This document shows positions 32,800 through 40,959 of a stretch of 64,000 bases of DNA, in pieces (position 1 is the stretch's first letter; each line of letters opens with the position of its first letter). The notes beneath the pieces were generated by a model that was given only the letters and a program-made list of their open reading frames with translations, made no database searches and had not been told where the DNA came from. Location of the stretch: positions 1 to 64,000 of the IMG/VR virus record IMGVR_UViG_3300009160_000036. One strand, written 5' to 3'. This DNA comes from a virus. The translations under genes were made by a program, and so were the position numbers.

Positions 32800-33510
32800 A
32801 TGGCCAGAGGATATGCACAATCTCGTTCTGAACTCACGGGCAACCTCCCGGTGGGAAGATATGAAAACACCCAGAGCTTGAAGAACCTATTTCCAGCAAC
32901 AAGGATTCCCAAGGCAGAAAAGGATAAAGCCTCCGACGAAGCCGCATTGAGCATCGTTAAAAGGTCGAGTCCTTACATCGGCAGGGGCCGCGACCGGGCA
33001 GAGGCCGAAAGCCAGCAGAACGACTATGCCAAGCGTCTGGCAAAGGCGATGGTTAATGGAGATGATTCCAATGGCGTCGAGGAATACTTCCCCAAGTCGA
33101 TGAGCACTCAATTCATCAATGCTCTTGCCAAGAGCAACTATGCTCCGGGACCTTTCGACAGGGACACGCTTGATGCTGTCTCCAAGATTATTGATTTGCG
33201 AGTTGCGGACAACTTGGGAAAGCAAGACTTTTCAGGAGATTTCAGCATTCGCTCAGTCCAAGATGATGATGGATTTCGCTTGGAACTTTACACCAGCGAA
33301 TACCGTGGTCGTGGGGCAGATGGCGAAAAGCAGTATCGCTCTTCTGGCGCAAAAGAAATCGCCTTTATTCCGCATGATGAGGTTTCGGGACGCATCACCA
33401 AGACCAAGGTGGCCAACTATCCTACGGAGATGTTTGAGTCCAAGGCCTTCCTTAAGGCCAAAGCTCTTGATGGCTACCTTGACGCCCTTCTGATGACTTC
33501 TGGCTTCTAA
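32800..33510 (+). CDS. leader-family protein 16 (MARGYAQSRSE)
   Basis: 236 residues with Ala for Ser at position 6. Helical N-terminal half and a beta-rich segment (FRLELYTSEYRGRG). No domain recognised. TAATG overlap with the next leader gene. Confidence 0.84.
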   Translation: MARGYAQSRSELTGNLPVGRYENTQSLKNLFPATRIPKAEKDKASDEAALSIVKRSSPYIGRGRDRAEAESQQNDYAKRLAKAMVNGDDSNGVEEYFPKSMSTQFINALAKSNYAPGPFDRDTLDAVSKIIDLRVADNLGKQDFSGDFSIRSVQDDDGFRLELYTSEYRGRGADGEKQYRSSGAKEIAFIPHDEVSGRITKTKVANYPTEMFESKAFLKAKALDGYLDALLMTSGF

Positions 33511-34118
33511 TGGCACGCGGTTATTCCAGCGCGGGTTCAGAGTCCACGTCCATCCGGGCGCGGGCTTATCCTGTCATCTGGGAGAAGAAGACCAAAGCTG
33601 CCATTGAGAAGGTCATCGCTAGGCGTGGTGAGGAGTTTCCCAACGAGAAGGTAAATGCCCTGCTGGGCGTTGAAACCATCGCTAAAGGGCTTAAAAGGCA
33701 TTCCGAATATGTCTTTCAATGGATTGATGTAGTCCCGTCAGAGGATAAAGACTATCCGTTTGAGCTGGAAGCCTCTATGAGCATTCCGGGAACAAATAAG
33801 CGGGCTGTTATGAAGATTGGCTCGTTCTTTGCCACCAAGGAGGAAGCCGAACAGGTTTCATACACAATGGGCGAGGGAATGGACATCGAGGAGAGCGGCA
33901 GGCCGTTGAACCTACGGCGAGATACTACCGAGGACGAGGAATCCAAAGCCCTCGACCAACGCGAGAAGAACAAAGTTCAAACCGTTGAGCTCGCAGTTTT
34001 CGAGCGCCGGCAAACATCAAAGCGATATGATGAATGGGTAAAGCGTTCCACAGAACGCTATTACGCCGAACAGAAGAAGGAAAACGAAGCAGCCATCGAG
34101 CGGAACAAGAATAAATGA
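33510..34118 (+). CDS. leader-family protein 17 (MARGYSSAGSE)
   Basis: 202 residues. Short beta domain (YVFQWIDVVPSEDKDYPFEL) in the middle, then a long charged helix to the end. No domain recognised. Coupled on both sides (TAATG, ATGA). Confidence 0.83.
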   Translation: MARGYSSAGSESTSIRARAYPVIWEKKTKAAIEKVIARRGEEFPNEKVNALLGVETIAKGLKRHSEYVFQWIDVVPSEDKDYPFELEASMSIPGTNKRAVMKIGSFFATKEEAEQVSYTMGEGMDIEESGRPLNLRRDTTEDEESKALDQREKNKVQTVELAVFERRQTSKRYDEWVKRSTERYYAEQKKENEAAIERNKNK

Positions 34119-34792
34119 GCAGGGGATACACCACAGGGGTGCGCGGAGGCTTTCAGGCCCGGAGCGAGGCTCCACGGCTCAAGGGCATTGACTTTATGGC
34201 TTCGGGGCGGATTACCAAGATGAAGGGCAACTTCCCTCTTGAGCGCGATGCTCGTCCGTCCAAGGTCCTAGTGGAGGCCAAGGACAAAGACCTTGTTGGC
34301 ACCGAAAAAGTGTTTGGCAATCAAGACATCGAGCACGCCGCTGTCTTCGTGAAAGGCAAGCAGGTGTTTCTTCGCACCGACGAGTCGTCCAATAGCGTCA
34401 CCTTTACCCTCAAGGAGCTCAAAGCAATGAAAGATGCAGTCTTTACCCACAATCATCCGGTAGTCGAAGGAGTTTCCTTCCCGTTCAGTAGGGCCGACAT
34501 CTTGATGATGAGAGACGTCCGCGCTCAAGGCTTCCGGGCCGTTGCTGGCGGCACAACCTTTGTGATGGAACCCCCCAAGGACTCAAAGTTCTGGAAGACC
34601 AACTTCTCGAAACTCGAAGGCATGATGCAACAGGTCCTCGAAGTCCAGCTCAAGTCTAGGGGCGTCCCCGGCAACTCGGTTGACGAAATGTTTGCTCGCG
34701 CAAAACCCAAGGATGCGGCGTTCGCCCTTGATGCTATGTTGACCTTAATGGACAAGCAGCTGAACATCGGCTACAAGAAGCTCAAAAGCTAA
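34115..34792 (+). CDS. leader-family protein 18 with JAB/MPN-like metalloprotease motif
   Basis: 225 residues. The leader is extended (MSRGYTTGVRGGFQARSE), as if a spacer were inserted before RSE. Residues 108-131 contain AVFTHNHPVVEGVSFPFSRA followed by D128: HxHP, then SxxD, the zinc site of JAMM isopeptidases, with 9 instead of 7 residues between P and S. JAB proteins remove ubiquitin-like tags or process phage and tail proteins. If delivered, it could act on host conjugates. Motif-level inference. Confidence 0.78.
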   Translation: MSRGYTTGVRGGFQARSEAPRLKGIDFMASGRITKMKGNFPLERDARPSKVLVEAKDKDLVGTEKVFGNQDIEHAAVFVKGKQVFLRTDESSNSVTFTLKELKAMKDAVFTHNHPVVEGVSFPFSRADILMMRDVRAQGFRAVAGGTTFVMEPPKDSKFWKTNFSKLEGMMQQVLEVQLKSRGVPGNSVDEMFARAKPKDAAFALDAMLTLMDKQLNIGYKKLKS

Positions 34793-34800
34793 CCCTTTTT

Positions 34801-34980
34801 ATGACCACAGGAAAATACAATACCACGAAGCACGACGTCCCCGCCGAAAACTTCAAGAACCCTATCAAGGATGACGCTTACCCGGAGATGACGGATGAGC
34901 AGAAGAAGAAACTTGAAGAAGACATGGCGAAGCTTGAACAAGCCTTTACCAAGGCTGTTCGCAAGGCTTTTAAGGGTTGA
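34801..34980 (+). CDS. small helical protein
   Basis: 59 residues, MTTGKYNTTKHDVPAENFKN to AVRKAFKG, with a C-terminal charged helix. It follows the JAB-like gene by 8 bases and overlaps the TTGACG box of the next gene. No leader; function unknown. Confidence 0.7.
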   Translation: MTTGKYNTTKHDVPAENFKNPIKDDAYPEMTDEQKKKLEEDMAKLEQAFTKAVRKAFKG

Positions 34981-34997
34981 CGCTCGTCCATCGGTAG

Positions 34998-35366
34998 ATG
35001 GCAAGAGGCTACACCAAGTCTAATTCCGAGGCAATCGCATCCGAGATGCGTGCGTCCGGAGTTTCCGTGTTCACACCAGCGCCCAACACATCGGTTGCTG
35101 CTTATTTCAAGGACAAGCCCACACGCTCCCTGAAGGGGCTTTACAAGGAAGGGATGAACATCGACATTCTTGATAACACGGGCAAGTTCACGGCCGCAAG
35201 GGTGATGAGCGTCAAGGACAAGAGCATCTCATTGTTTCCTATCTTCAAGCTTCCGGGTGTTGCGCCCTCTTTCTCTGGTGAATTGACTTTCAACCTTGAG
35301 CGCGGACCCGACAAGCAGGTGCTTGGACTCCGGAACAAGGAATACAAGTTCCGAGCGGGGCTTTAA
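34998..35366 (+). CDS. leader-family protein 19 (MARGYTKSNSE)
   Basis: 122 residues, the shortest leader protein. A compact beta-rich body (NIDILDNTGKFTAARVMSVK ... ELTFNLERG) suggests a small barrel. TTGACG at 34977-34982 is 15 nt before the ATG. Converges with the minus-strand block. Confidence 0.83.
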   Translation: MARGYTKSNSEAIASEMRASGVSVFTPAPNTSVAAYFKDKPTRSLKGLYKEGMNIDILDNTGKFTAARVMSVKDKSISLFPIFKLPGVAPSFSGELTFNLERGPDKQVLGLRNKEYKFRAGL

Positions 35367-35698
35367 AAGCCCAAGGGACGGTGCATGTCTTTCGTCTGCT
35401 TGGACACAGGCAGGTCAGGGTCTATGAGCCATCTAACGGTCTTGTCGCAAGTCTTACAGGTGGACGACGCTCGCCAGAGGCGGGTCGGAGCACTGTGCAT
35501 AGAAGTTTCGTTTGCCCAAAGCTTGCCGGCGCAATGAGGACAAGCAAAGGTCGGCTTAATGTGCTGTATGGATACTAGGTCGTCCTCTGTGTATCCAAGC
35601 TCGCGTTGCTTTTTGTCCATGCACGGAAGGAAAGTCGCATTCCATTCCGCATCAAGTCGGGAGAAGAAAGACTTGTTCAGTCTTTCACCTGCGTCCAT
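35363..35698 (-). CDS. zinc-ribbon protein
   Basis: 111 residues with CPHCAGKL and CKTCDKTVRW, two CxxC pairs 29 residues apart. N-terminal helical region. Last gene of the minus-strand block that begins near 39355. Confidence 0.75.
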   Translation of the reverse strand: MDAGERLNKSFFSRLDAEWNATFLPCMDKKQRELGYTEDDLVSIQHIKPTFACPHCAGKLWANETSMHSAPTRLWRASSTCKTCDKTVRWLIDPDLPVSKQTKDMHRPLGF

Positions 35699-35922
35699 CG
35701 GTCAAGCGAGTGTTGCAGCAAGTCCCGTGTGACCGTTCCCTTATCATCCTTTGGGAGGATGTTCATAAAGGCTTGGATGTTTCCCGCAAGGGCGTCGCCG
35801 GCTTGGATGAGTGCTAGGTTCTTGGCAGAAGCCTTTTCGGATTGCTCAAGGGTGTCAGCGATTCGTGCAACGCTCGTATTGAGCTTGTGCAGGAGGGCTT
35901 GGGTTGGGTCAGAGTAGTGCAT
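35677..35922 (-). CDS. helical protein
   Basis: 81 residues, MHYSDPTQALLHKLNTSVA onward, entirely helical. Overlaps the zinc-ribbon gene by 22 bases and abuts the next. No domain recognised. Confidence 0.7.
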   Translation of the reverse strand: MHYSDPTQALLHKLNTSVARIADTLEQSEKASAKNLALIQAGDALAGNIQAFMNILPKDDKGTVTRDLLQHSLDRWTQVKD

Positions 35923-36200
35923 CAGGAGTCATAGCCCTTGCGGGTGGTGTCCACATACTTGACGCGGAACTTCTTCGACCAGCGGACCTTGGGATAGCCC
36001 AATTCGGTCAAGCGGTCTTTATCGAGGTGCTGCCACTCTCCCGGAAGCGGGAGTTTGCCTGCCCTCATCATTTGCAGGGCGAGGTCATCTGGCAGGTTCG
36101 GATTGCCCTTTGGGGTGTCAAAGGAGATGATAAGGGTATCGGCTTTGCCGTAAGAATACGGGGCGCGATACTTGAACTTGAATGTAAGGTCGTTGCTCAT
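35922..36200 (-). CDS. hypothetical protein
   Basis: 92 residues from MSNDLTFKFKYRAPYSYGK. Beta-rich N-terminal half and a basic C-terminus (RWSKKFRVKYVDTTRKG). Starts at 36200; the upstream extension overlaps the neighbour. Confidence 0.7.
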   Translation of the reverse strand: MSNDLTFKFKYRAPYSYGKADTLIISFDTPKGNPNLPDDLALQMMRAGKLPLPGEWQHLDKDRLTELGYPKVRWSKKFRVKYVDTTRKGYDS

Positions 36201-36403
36201 GTCATACGAACGATGGGGAATGCGGTGTCGGGCATCAAGCACAAACTTACTTTTTCTTTGTTCGCAAGCGTAAGGTGCATCCGCTCGTCGGGAGCATCAA
36301 TCATCTTTACGGCTTCGCCGATGAGCCGGAGGTCGTCGGGCGTGAGCTCGATGTCGCACACAATCGAGTGTGCGGTGAGGTTGTGCAGTCGGATGTGCTT
36401 CAT
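36197..36403 (-). CDS. hypothetical protein
   Basis: 68 residues, MKHIRLHNLTAHSIVCDIEL onward; alternating strands with one helix. Linked to neighbours by 4-base overlaps. Confidence 0.7.
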   Translation of the reverse strand: MKHIRLHNLTAHSIVCDIELTPDDLRLIGEAVKMIDAPDERMHLTLANKEKVSLCLMPDTAFPIVRMT

Positions 36404-36621
36404 GGTAGGTCGCGCAAATCGTAAGAGCCATCAGCCTTTTGCTTGCCCTCACGGACCAACAGGTCCGGGTTAAGAACCGCAAAGGTGCGGAGCTTGTGGC
36501 GCAGTATCGCTTCAACCTCTTTGGGGGATTTGCCCTTCCCTTCGGTTTCCACGAACAACGTGATGCCGACGTGATAGGTCGGACGCGGGTCAATGCCCGT
36601 TGGCTTGGCTTTGGAGCTCAT
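36400..36621 (-). CDS. hypothetical protein
   Basis: 73 residues, MSSKAKPTGIDPRPTYHVGI onward; alpha/beta ferredoxin-like pattern (strand-helix-strand). Abuts the next gene. No family recognised. Confidence 0.7.
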   Translation of the reverse strand: MSSKAKPTGIDPRPTYHVGITLFVETEGKGKSPKEVEAILRHKLRTFAVLNPDLLVREGKQKADGSYDLRDLP

Positions 36622-36971
36622 TAGAGAGGGGACATGCCCAGAGGATAGACCTTGCCGTTAAAGTGGTCGGAGACGCGTCCTGCGGAGCCGAGGTCATCTT
36701 CCAGACCCTTACCATACAGGGTGAGGGTGTCCATCGCCTTGATGTAATCCCGGCGGGCTTCTTCGAGACGCTCTTTCGAGCGAGCGGACTCTTTGTCGGC
36801 GTCCAGACCTTCTTCCTTGGCGAAAGAAATGTCGTCGGCGAGCATACCCTCATAGAGGTCAATGTCCTTGCGGGCATCGAGCGCTTCAAGGGCTGCGGTG
36901 TGTGCCTTATCGAGGGAGTGCTTGGACTCGCTCAAGAGGCTGATGATTTTGTTGAGGTCGTTGAGACTCAT
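36621..36971 (-). CDS. helical coiled-coil protein
   Basis: 116 residues from MSLNDLNKIISLL; two long helices rich in Asp, Glu and Lys. Start at 36971 chosen because the upstream extension crosses the terminator of the next gene. Confidence 0.72.
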   Translation of the reverse strand: MSLNDLNKIISLLSESKHSLDKAHTAALEALDARKDIDLYEGMLADDISFAKEEGLDADKESARSKERLEEARRDYIKAMDTLTLYGKGLEDDLGSAGRVSDHFNGKVYPLGMSPL

Positions 36972-37020
36972 AGTGGCGTAGTTAATGTTATGCCCGACGG
37001 CTTGGGTTGCGTCAAGCGGA

Positions 37021-37056
37021 AAAAGAAAAGGGGCAGGAGATTTCTCCCCCGCCCCC
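37021..37056 (-). terminator. Rho-independent terminator (minus)
   Basis: On the minus strand a G/C-rich stem (GGGGC/GCCCC plus CTCC/GGAG with loop AAAT) is followed by a T-rich run. Ends the DUF932-like gene. Confidence 0.75.
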
Positions 37057-37071
37057 AGCGGTGCTTTCGGA

Positions 37072-37929
37072 TTAGTTGAGCTTGATGAGGAGGGCTTCAA
37101 CGTTGCCGGTATTCGCGGCTCGGATGAAGTTGTTCATCACAGCAGTCCCGACGCGTTCAGCGAGCTCGAAGCGAGGCTTCTCGGCGCGACCAGCGACATC
37201 GTGCGTGAGGTGTTGCGTGACGCTGTTGTAGAGGTTCCACAGGTTGCGTTCACGGTCTTCGTGGTAGGACGGAGACTCCCAGATGCCGACGACCTTCTCG
37301 GCCATACGCTCCGACAGCACCTTGCGGTCAGCGAGGTTCAGCAGGACACGCGAGCCTTCCTTCTGACCGACCTTGATTTCAGCCATACGGCGAAAGGCAG
37401 GCAGGGCATTGTGGAAGGAGTGAATAGCGGCATCCAGCGACTCGCCCACAAACTCGGTTTCAAGCGAGGAGGTGTGCTTGCGGGTGAGGTTGAGAGCGTT
37501 CACAGGGACAGCGGCTCCGTTAGAGCAGATGAGGCGGAACAGGCCGACGGCGAATGACGCCCGGAGACTGCCGTCAAACGAGTTTTGGGCGGTGAGACGG
37601 AAGTGAACGTCATCCTTGCCAATCTTACCACCCACGGCGGGGAAGTCATAGATGGCGCGGGCACGAGCTCCACCGTGAGTCACGATGGTTCGACGTTTGA
37701 AGTCCATACCCTTCTGACCGAACAACTTTTCAGCGGTGCTGAACAGCGTTTCGTTCTGGAGGATTTCGTAGCGGTCCGTCACGGTAGCGAACACTTCTCC
37801 AGTGTCCTTGCGTCGCGTGCCGAAGAAGCGAGTCTGCTCGCCGGTGGGGGTGAGGAGCGGGACCTGCTCGACTTCATAGTCGAACTTGGAGGTGACCCGC
37901 TCGTTGGTTTCTGTGATGTTGGTGTGCAT
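37072..37929 (-). CDS. DUF932-like phage/plasmid protein
   Basis: 285 residues from MHTNITETNERVTSK. EVFATVTDRYEILQN, FDGSLRASFAVGLFRLICSNGA and a helical C-terminal half match the DUF932 family (phage and plasmid proteins of unknown function, sometimes near recombination genes). The frame extends upstream but ATG at 37929 fits the family start. Confidence 0.85.
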   Translation of the reverse strand: MHTNITETNERVTSKFDYEVEQVPLLTPTGEQTRFFGTRRKDTGEVFATVTDRYEILQNETLFSTAEKLFGQKGMDFKRRTIVTHGGARARAIYDFPAVGGKIGKDDVHFRLTAQNSFDGSLRASFAVGLFRLICSNGAAVPVNALNLTRKHTSSLETEFVGESLDAAIHSFHNALPAFRRMAEIKVGQKEGSRVLLNLADRKVLSERMAEKVVGIWESPSYHEDRERNLWNLYNSVTQHLTHDVAGRAEKPRFELAERVGTAVMNNFIRAANTGNVEALLIKLN

Positions 37930-37981
37930 GTGGGTTGAAGAATTAAGGTTTTGAGTTATGCGGAAGCGATTGTCAAATAAA

Positions 37982-38152
37982 TTATTGAGCAAATCGTTTT
38001 GCCTTCTCGTTGGCAAGGTCGGCAAGGCGGGAGTAGATGAGGGTCATCGTATCCTTGTCGTAGCGGGCTTGGTCGTTGCGACCCTGCCCCCAAGAGCCTT
38101 CTGCCCAAGCGAGGGCGTCGATGGCGAGCTGGTCAATTTGGTCGTTGGTCAT
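37982..38152 (-). CDS. small helical protein
   Basis: 56 residues from MTNDQIDQLAIDALAWAEG; acidic first half and basic end. Upstream frame is antisense low-complexity, so 38152 was chosen. Confidence 0.65.
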   Translation of the reverse strand: MTNDQIDQLAIDALAWAEGSWGQGRNDQARYDKDTMTLIYSRLADLANEKAKRFAQ

Positions 38153-38162
38153 AGTGGTAGGA

Positions 38163-38438
38163 TTAAGCGAGATGGATTTCGTCGTCTTCCGTTCCGGTGG
38201 TATCGTCGGCATAGTCCTCTTCATCTTCGTCCTCATCGGACTCGATGCGGAAGTCCACATACTTCATACAGAGACGAAGCATGCCGTCATAGTCGGTGCC
38301 GTCGGTCATAGCGACCTTGGTTTCCTCCTTGAACGCCTTGAGGTATGCGGGGGTGGCCGCAAGCGCCCTGTTACAGGCACCAAGGATGTAGAAGATGTTG
38401 CCGTCCGGATTGCGGACGATGGGTTTGGTGTTGGACAT
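38163..38438 (-). CDS. acidic hypothetical protein
   Basis: 91 residues from MSNTKPIVRNPDGNIFYIL. A helical middle and a very acidic C-terminus (ESDEDEDEEDYADDTTGTED). Conserved start pattern NPDGNIF is seen in other phage proteins. Function unknown. Confidence 0.72.
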   Translation of the reverse strand: MSNTKPIVRNPDGNIFYILGACNRALAATPAYLKAFKEETKVAMTDGTDYDGMLRLCMKYVDFRIESDEDEDEEDYADDTTGTEDDEIHLA

Positions 38439-38451
38439 AAGGTGGTAGGAA

Positions 38452-38685
38452 TTAAGAACCGAAGTCGTCGTAGTAAGATTTGTTAAGCTCAACCTCGAAG
38501 ACTCGACCACCCCAAGAGTCAAAGGAGGACTCGAAGTTAGTGTCGGGGTCGGGGCGACCTTCTTTCCCCTCCGCGTAAGCGAGGCGAAGAGCGCCCATAG
38601 CGTTGGCTTCCGAATCAGAGGCGACAGAGATGCCGTATCCGAAGATTCCGGGGATGACCCCAATCCAGATGGTCTTGGCTTTCAT
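38452..38685 (-). CDS. hypothetical protein
   Basis: 77 residues from MKAKTIWIGVIPGIFGYGIS; beta-rich with an aromatic C-terminus (ELNKSYYDDFGS). Its ATG overlaps the stop of the small membrane peptide gene upstream (TAATG). Confidence 0.7.
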   Translation of the reverse strand: MKAKTIWIGVIPGIFGYGISVASDSEANAMGALRLAYAEGKEGRPDPDTNFESSFDSWGGRVFEVELNKSYYDDFGS

Positions 38686-38768
38686 TAGAGGCAGAGGAAG
38701 GCGACAGAGGTAATCCAAGCCAGAGCGACGATGCCGATGGCGATGATGGCTTCTTTGATGATTTGCAT
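38685..38768 (-). CDS. 27-residue membrane peptide
   Basis: MQIIKEAIIAIGIVALAWIT then SVAFLCL: almost entirely one transmembrane helix. TAATG overlap with the next gene and position after a terminator support it. Function unknown. Confidence 0.55.
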   Translation of the reverse strand: MQIIKEAIIAIGIVALAWITSVAFLCL

Positions 38769-38784
38769 GTTGGTAGAAAGAGAA

Positions 38785-38813
38785 GGGGGCGGGGGGATTG
38801 CTCCCCCCACCCG
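38785..38813 (-). terminator. G/C-rich hairpin terminator (minus)
   Basis: GGGGGG/CCCCCC stem with a short loop, followed on the minus strand by a T/C-rich run. Lies directly after the gene at 38819-39355. Confidence 0.65.
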
Positions 38814-38818
38814 CTTGA

Positions 38819-39355
38819 TTAAGCAACCTCTCCGTCGAAGGAGATGAGGTTGGACTCCTTGATGCTGATGACCTCGGTGGCGACCTTGTTTTCGGAGCGA
38901 GCCGAAGGGACGAGGAAGGACTCGAACTCATCCTTGCCCACGGTCACACCGTTGACCTTGAAGACCACGAAGGCCTTCTTGCCAGCAGAGGTGAGACGGA
39001 GGAAGCGTTCGCCCTTATGCTTGATGACGAAGGGGAAGTTTTCCCATTCACCCCAAGCGAGGGGCTGGACTTCACCGCGTTCGTTAGAGGCGATGCCCTC
39101 CTTGACAGAGGCGAGGTTGGCGAAGTTTACGCCGGCTCGAAAGACGTTGGAGACAATCTTTTCGAGGATGACGCCCTTGAAGGCGGCAGCGGGCTTCGGG
39201 TTGGACTTGAAGGTCACCGAGGCGAACTGACCTTTGCAGGCGAGGAAGGCGTCGATGGCGTTGTTGGTGGCGGTGTTGGGCATGTTGGCGGTGTTGGACA
39301 TAAGGGCGGGGGTGGAGGTGAGGGAGGTTTCGTTTGAGGGAGTGCTGTTTTGCAT
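38819..39355 (-). CDS. hypothetical protein
   Basis: 178 residues from ATG at 39355 (MQNSTPSNET); an internal ATG at 39301 (MSNTANMPNT) is a credible alternative. The N-terminal 30 residues are Ser/Thr/Asn-rich and disordered; the rest is alpha/beta (FASVTFKSNPKPAAAFKGVI). No domain recognised. Upstream DNA shares an element with the 7674 promoter region. Confidence 0.75.
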   Translation of the reverse strand: MQNSTPSNETSLTSTPALMSNTANMPNTATNNAIDAFLACKGQFASVTFKSNPKPAAAFKGVILEKIVSNVFRAGVNFANLASVKEGIASNERGEVQPLAWGEWENFPFVIKHKGERFLRLTSAGKKAFVVFKVNGVTVGKDEFESFLVPSARSENKVATEVISIKESNLISFDGEVA

Positions 39356-39394
39356 AAAAGAAGTTGATACTATTCCCTTCCGCTTGCCAAGCAC

Positions 39395-39531
39395 AAAAAA
39401 CAGAAAAAGATTAAAACATCTGTAAGTCGTTGATAATCAATGTAATCAAAATGTGCTATTTTCCTGTTTCGGGAAAGATTTTTGCAGAAAAATGTCGCAT
39501 CAGAGGACAAATCACCCTGTTGTAGATACAG
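39395..39531. promoter_or_regulatory. A/T-rich divergent intergenic region
   Basis: On the minus strand it carries a T-rich tract and TTTTGTGCTTGGC, close to TTTTGTGCTTGCC at 7631-7642 on plus, both just upstream of a start codon. It also holds gtaagtcgttgata, repeated at about 46772 after the terminase gene. Probably divergent promoters. Confidence 0.45.
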
Positions 39532-39891
39532 ATGAAGCGCACACCCTTACGTCGAAAATCCCCAATGAAATCAGGGTCATCGTTCACTTCTCGCAAGCCT
39601 AGCACTCCGGGCAACACTCTTAAGACCCATCGGCCGATGCGTCGCGTAAGCAAGAAGCGAGCAAAGGAGAACAAGCTCTATATGGACGTCCGCAAGGTGT
39701 ATCTTACAGAACACCCCCGCTGTCAGGTGTGCATAGACTCACCCGCATGCGACATACATCATAGAAGGGGGCGATGGAAGTCTCGCCTCTATGATACAGA
39801 GTTCTTCCTTGCCGTCTGCCGACCCTGCCACGACCGGATACATCACAACCCCGAATGGGCATACGCAACAGGTCTGCTCCTACCACGATGA
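39532..39891 (+). CDS. HNH-like endonuclease
   Basis: 119 residues. Very basic N-terminus (MKRTPLRRKSPMKSGSSF), then CQVCIDSPACDIHHRRGR and CRPCHDRIHHNP, a compact HNH motif with two CxxC pairs, similar to phage recombination- or packaging-associated HNH proteins (NinG/Rap-like composition). Overlaps the next start (ATGA). Confidence 0.8.
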   Translation: MKRTPLRRKSPMKSGSSFTSRKPSTPGNTLKTHRPMRRVSKKRAKENKLYMDVRKVYLTEHPRCQVCIDSPACDIHHRRGRWKSRLYDTEFFLAVCRPCHDRIHHNPEWAYATGLLLPR

Positions 39892-40445
39892 GCTCGTGGG
39901 AAGAACGCCTCGAATGGAATATGGTCGAGATAAGGAAGCTCGCCGTCATCAATGAGCAGCGGGCGATTGCCCGTCGCGCAAAGGAGGCAAAAGAAAAACA
40001 ACTCCTGTTAGATTCGGGAGTTGACCCAGAGAAAGTTCTGGGCAAAACAAGTATTCCTCAAACCGTATCACAATCAACCGCACGAAAAATGGAACGACAT
40101 GAATTAGACCTTGGCGACATCTGCCAAGTCACAGCCGGCAAGTTTGCCGATAAGAAGGTGCTCGTCATTAAGGCAGGCATCACCACGAAGTTTGGACTCA
40201 AGAGCATCACCGTCGAATACTTTGGTCCTAACAAGACCGGAGAGAAAGTCTGGGTATCGCCTGAGCAACTCGCCTTCGAGGGAGAGAACGACCTTGAGAC
40301 GGCTAACGCCATCAAAGAGGCCGACTACCAAGAATGGAAGGCTCGCAAGCAAGCAGGTGTCCCGCCAGCTGCTGCCTTCAAGCAGACAAAGAGCTGGAAG
40401 AAGCCCAAGCAGGAGTCCGACCCTTCGGACGATTCGTTTCTCTGA
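39888..40445 (+). CDS. hypothetical protein
   Basis: 185 residues from MSSWEERLEWNMVEIRKLA. Long charged N-terminal helix, then a central beta segment (DICQVTAGKFADKKVLVIKAG) resembling a KOW/SH3-like barrel, then a Lys-rich tail. Function unknown; sits before the primase-helicase. Confidence 0.72.
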   Translation: MSSWEERLEWNMVEIRKLAVINEQRAIARRAKEAKEKQLLLDSGVDPEKVLGKTSIPQTVSQSTARKMERHELDLGDICQVTAGKFADKKVLVIKAGITTKFGLKSITVEYFGPNKTGEKVWVSPEQLAFEGENDLETANAIKEADYQEWKARKQAGVPPAAAFKQTKSWKKPKQESDPSDDSFL

Positions 40446-40959
40446 CGCGGTAGTCCCCGCGCCGGAAGGCTGGGAGATAGTTCCCCCACGCATTCTCCCT
40501 CACACGGAGTTATGCGCCTTTGTCTGCACATCAGGAACAGGCAAGAAGGAGTCCACCTATCACTTCAATATGCAAATCATGCGAGATGCCGAGCTGCTGA
40601 AGCTTGTCGTCGAGTGTGAGGAGATGGACTACCAGAGTAAGCGGACGTATGATACCGACGCTCGCCCGGATTGGGATGGATGGGTCAGGGAGGCAGAGGA
40701 GGCTTGGGTCGATGAAGTAATCATGTATGGGCATGAACAGGCGATAGCGCCGATGCTGGTGTGCTTCAGGAGATTCCTAGTCCCGTTCAGGAAGATGGCC
40801 GCAATCAGGAAAGAAGATTTCCCGGAGCAAGAAGTATTCGGAGAGCCAGAGGAGATGGACACCCCGGACGTGGTGATTCAAAATCTCCCGCCCGCGCCAA
40901 AAACAAAGCCGAAGAAAGTTCTGAAGAAAAAAGATGACAAAGGTCCTGACCTGTTTTAA
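40441..40959 (+). CDS. hypothetical protein, start codon not apparent
   Basis: About 170 residues (SDAVVPAPEGWEIVPP to DDKGPDLF). Helical middle with many Trp/Glu residues and a Lys-rich end. No ATG, GTG or TTG lies in frame near the beginning; the first internal ATG is at MQIMRD, some 40 codons in. Either a rare start (ATT at 40432) is used or the frame is reached by frameshifting from 39888-40445. Given coordinates mark the part lying after the upstream gene. Confidence 0.6.
   Translation, partial: SDAVVPAPEGWEIVPPRILPHTELCAFVCTSGTGKKESTYHFNMQIMRDAELLKLVVECEEMDYQSKRTYDTDARPDWDGWVREAEEAWVDEVIMYGHEQAIAPMLVCFRRFLVPFRKMAAIRKEDFPEQEVFGEPEEMDTPDVVIQNLPPAPKTKPKKVLKKKDDKGPDLF
40775..40784 (-). repeat. 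GGGACTAGGA site 1
   Basis: Minus-strand copy of a 10-mer that occurs five times between 40775 and 43939 and that I found nowhere else in the window. Confidence 0.55.

Noticed and set aside
40111-40431. ATG start at 40111 for the 40441-40959 gene
   Set aside because: It would overlap 335 bases of the well-supported 39888-40445 gene and gives a Ser/Arg-rich shadow translation there.
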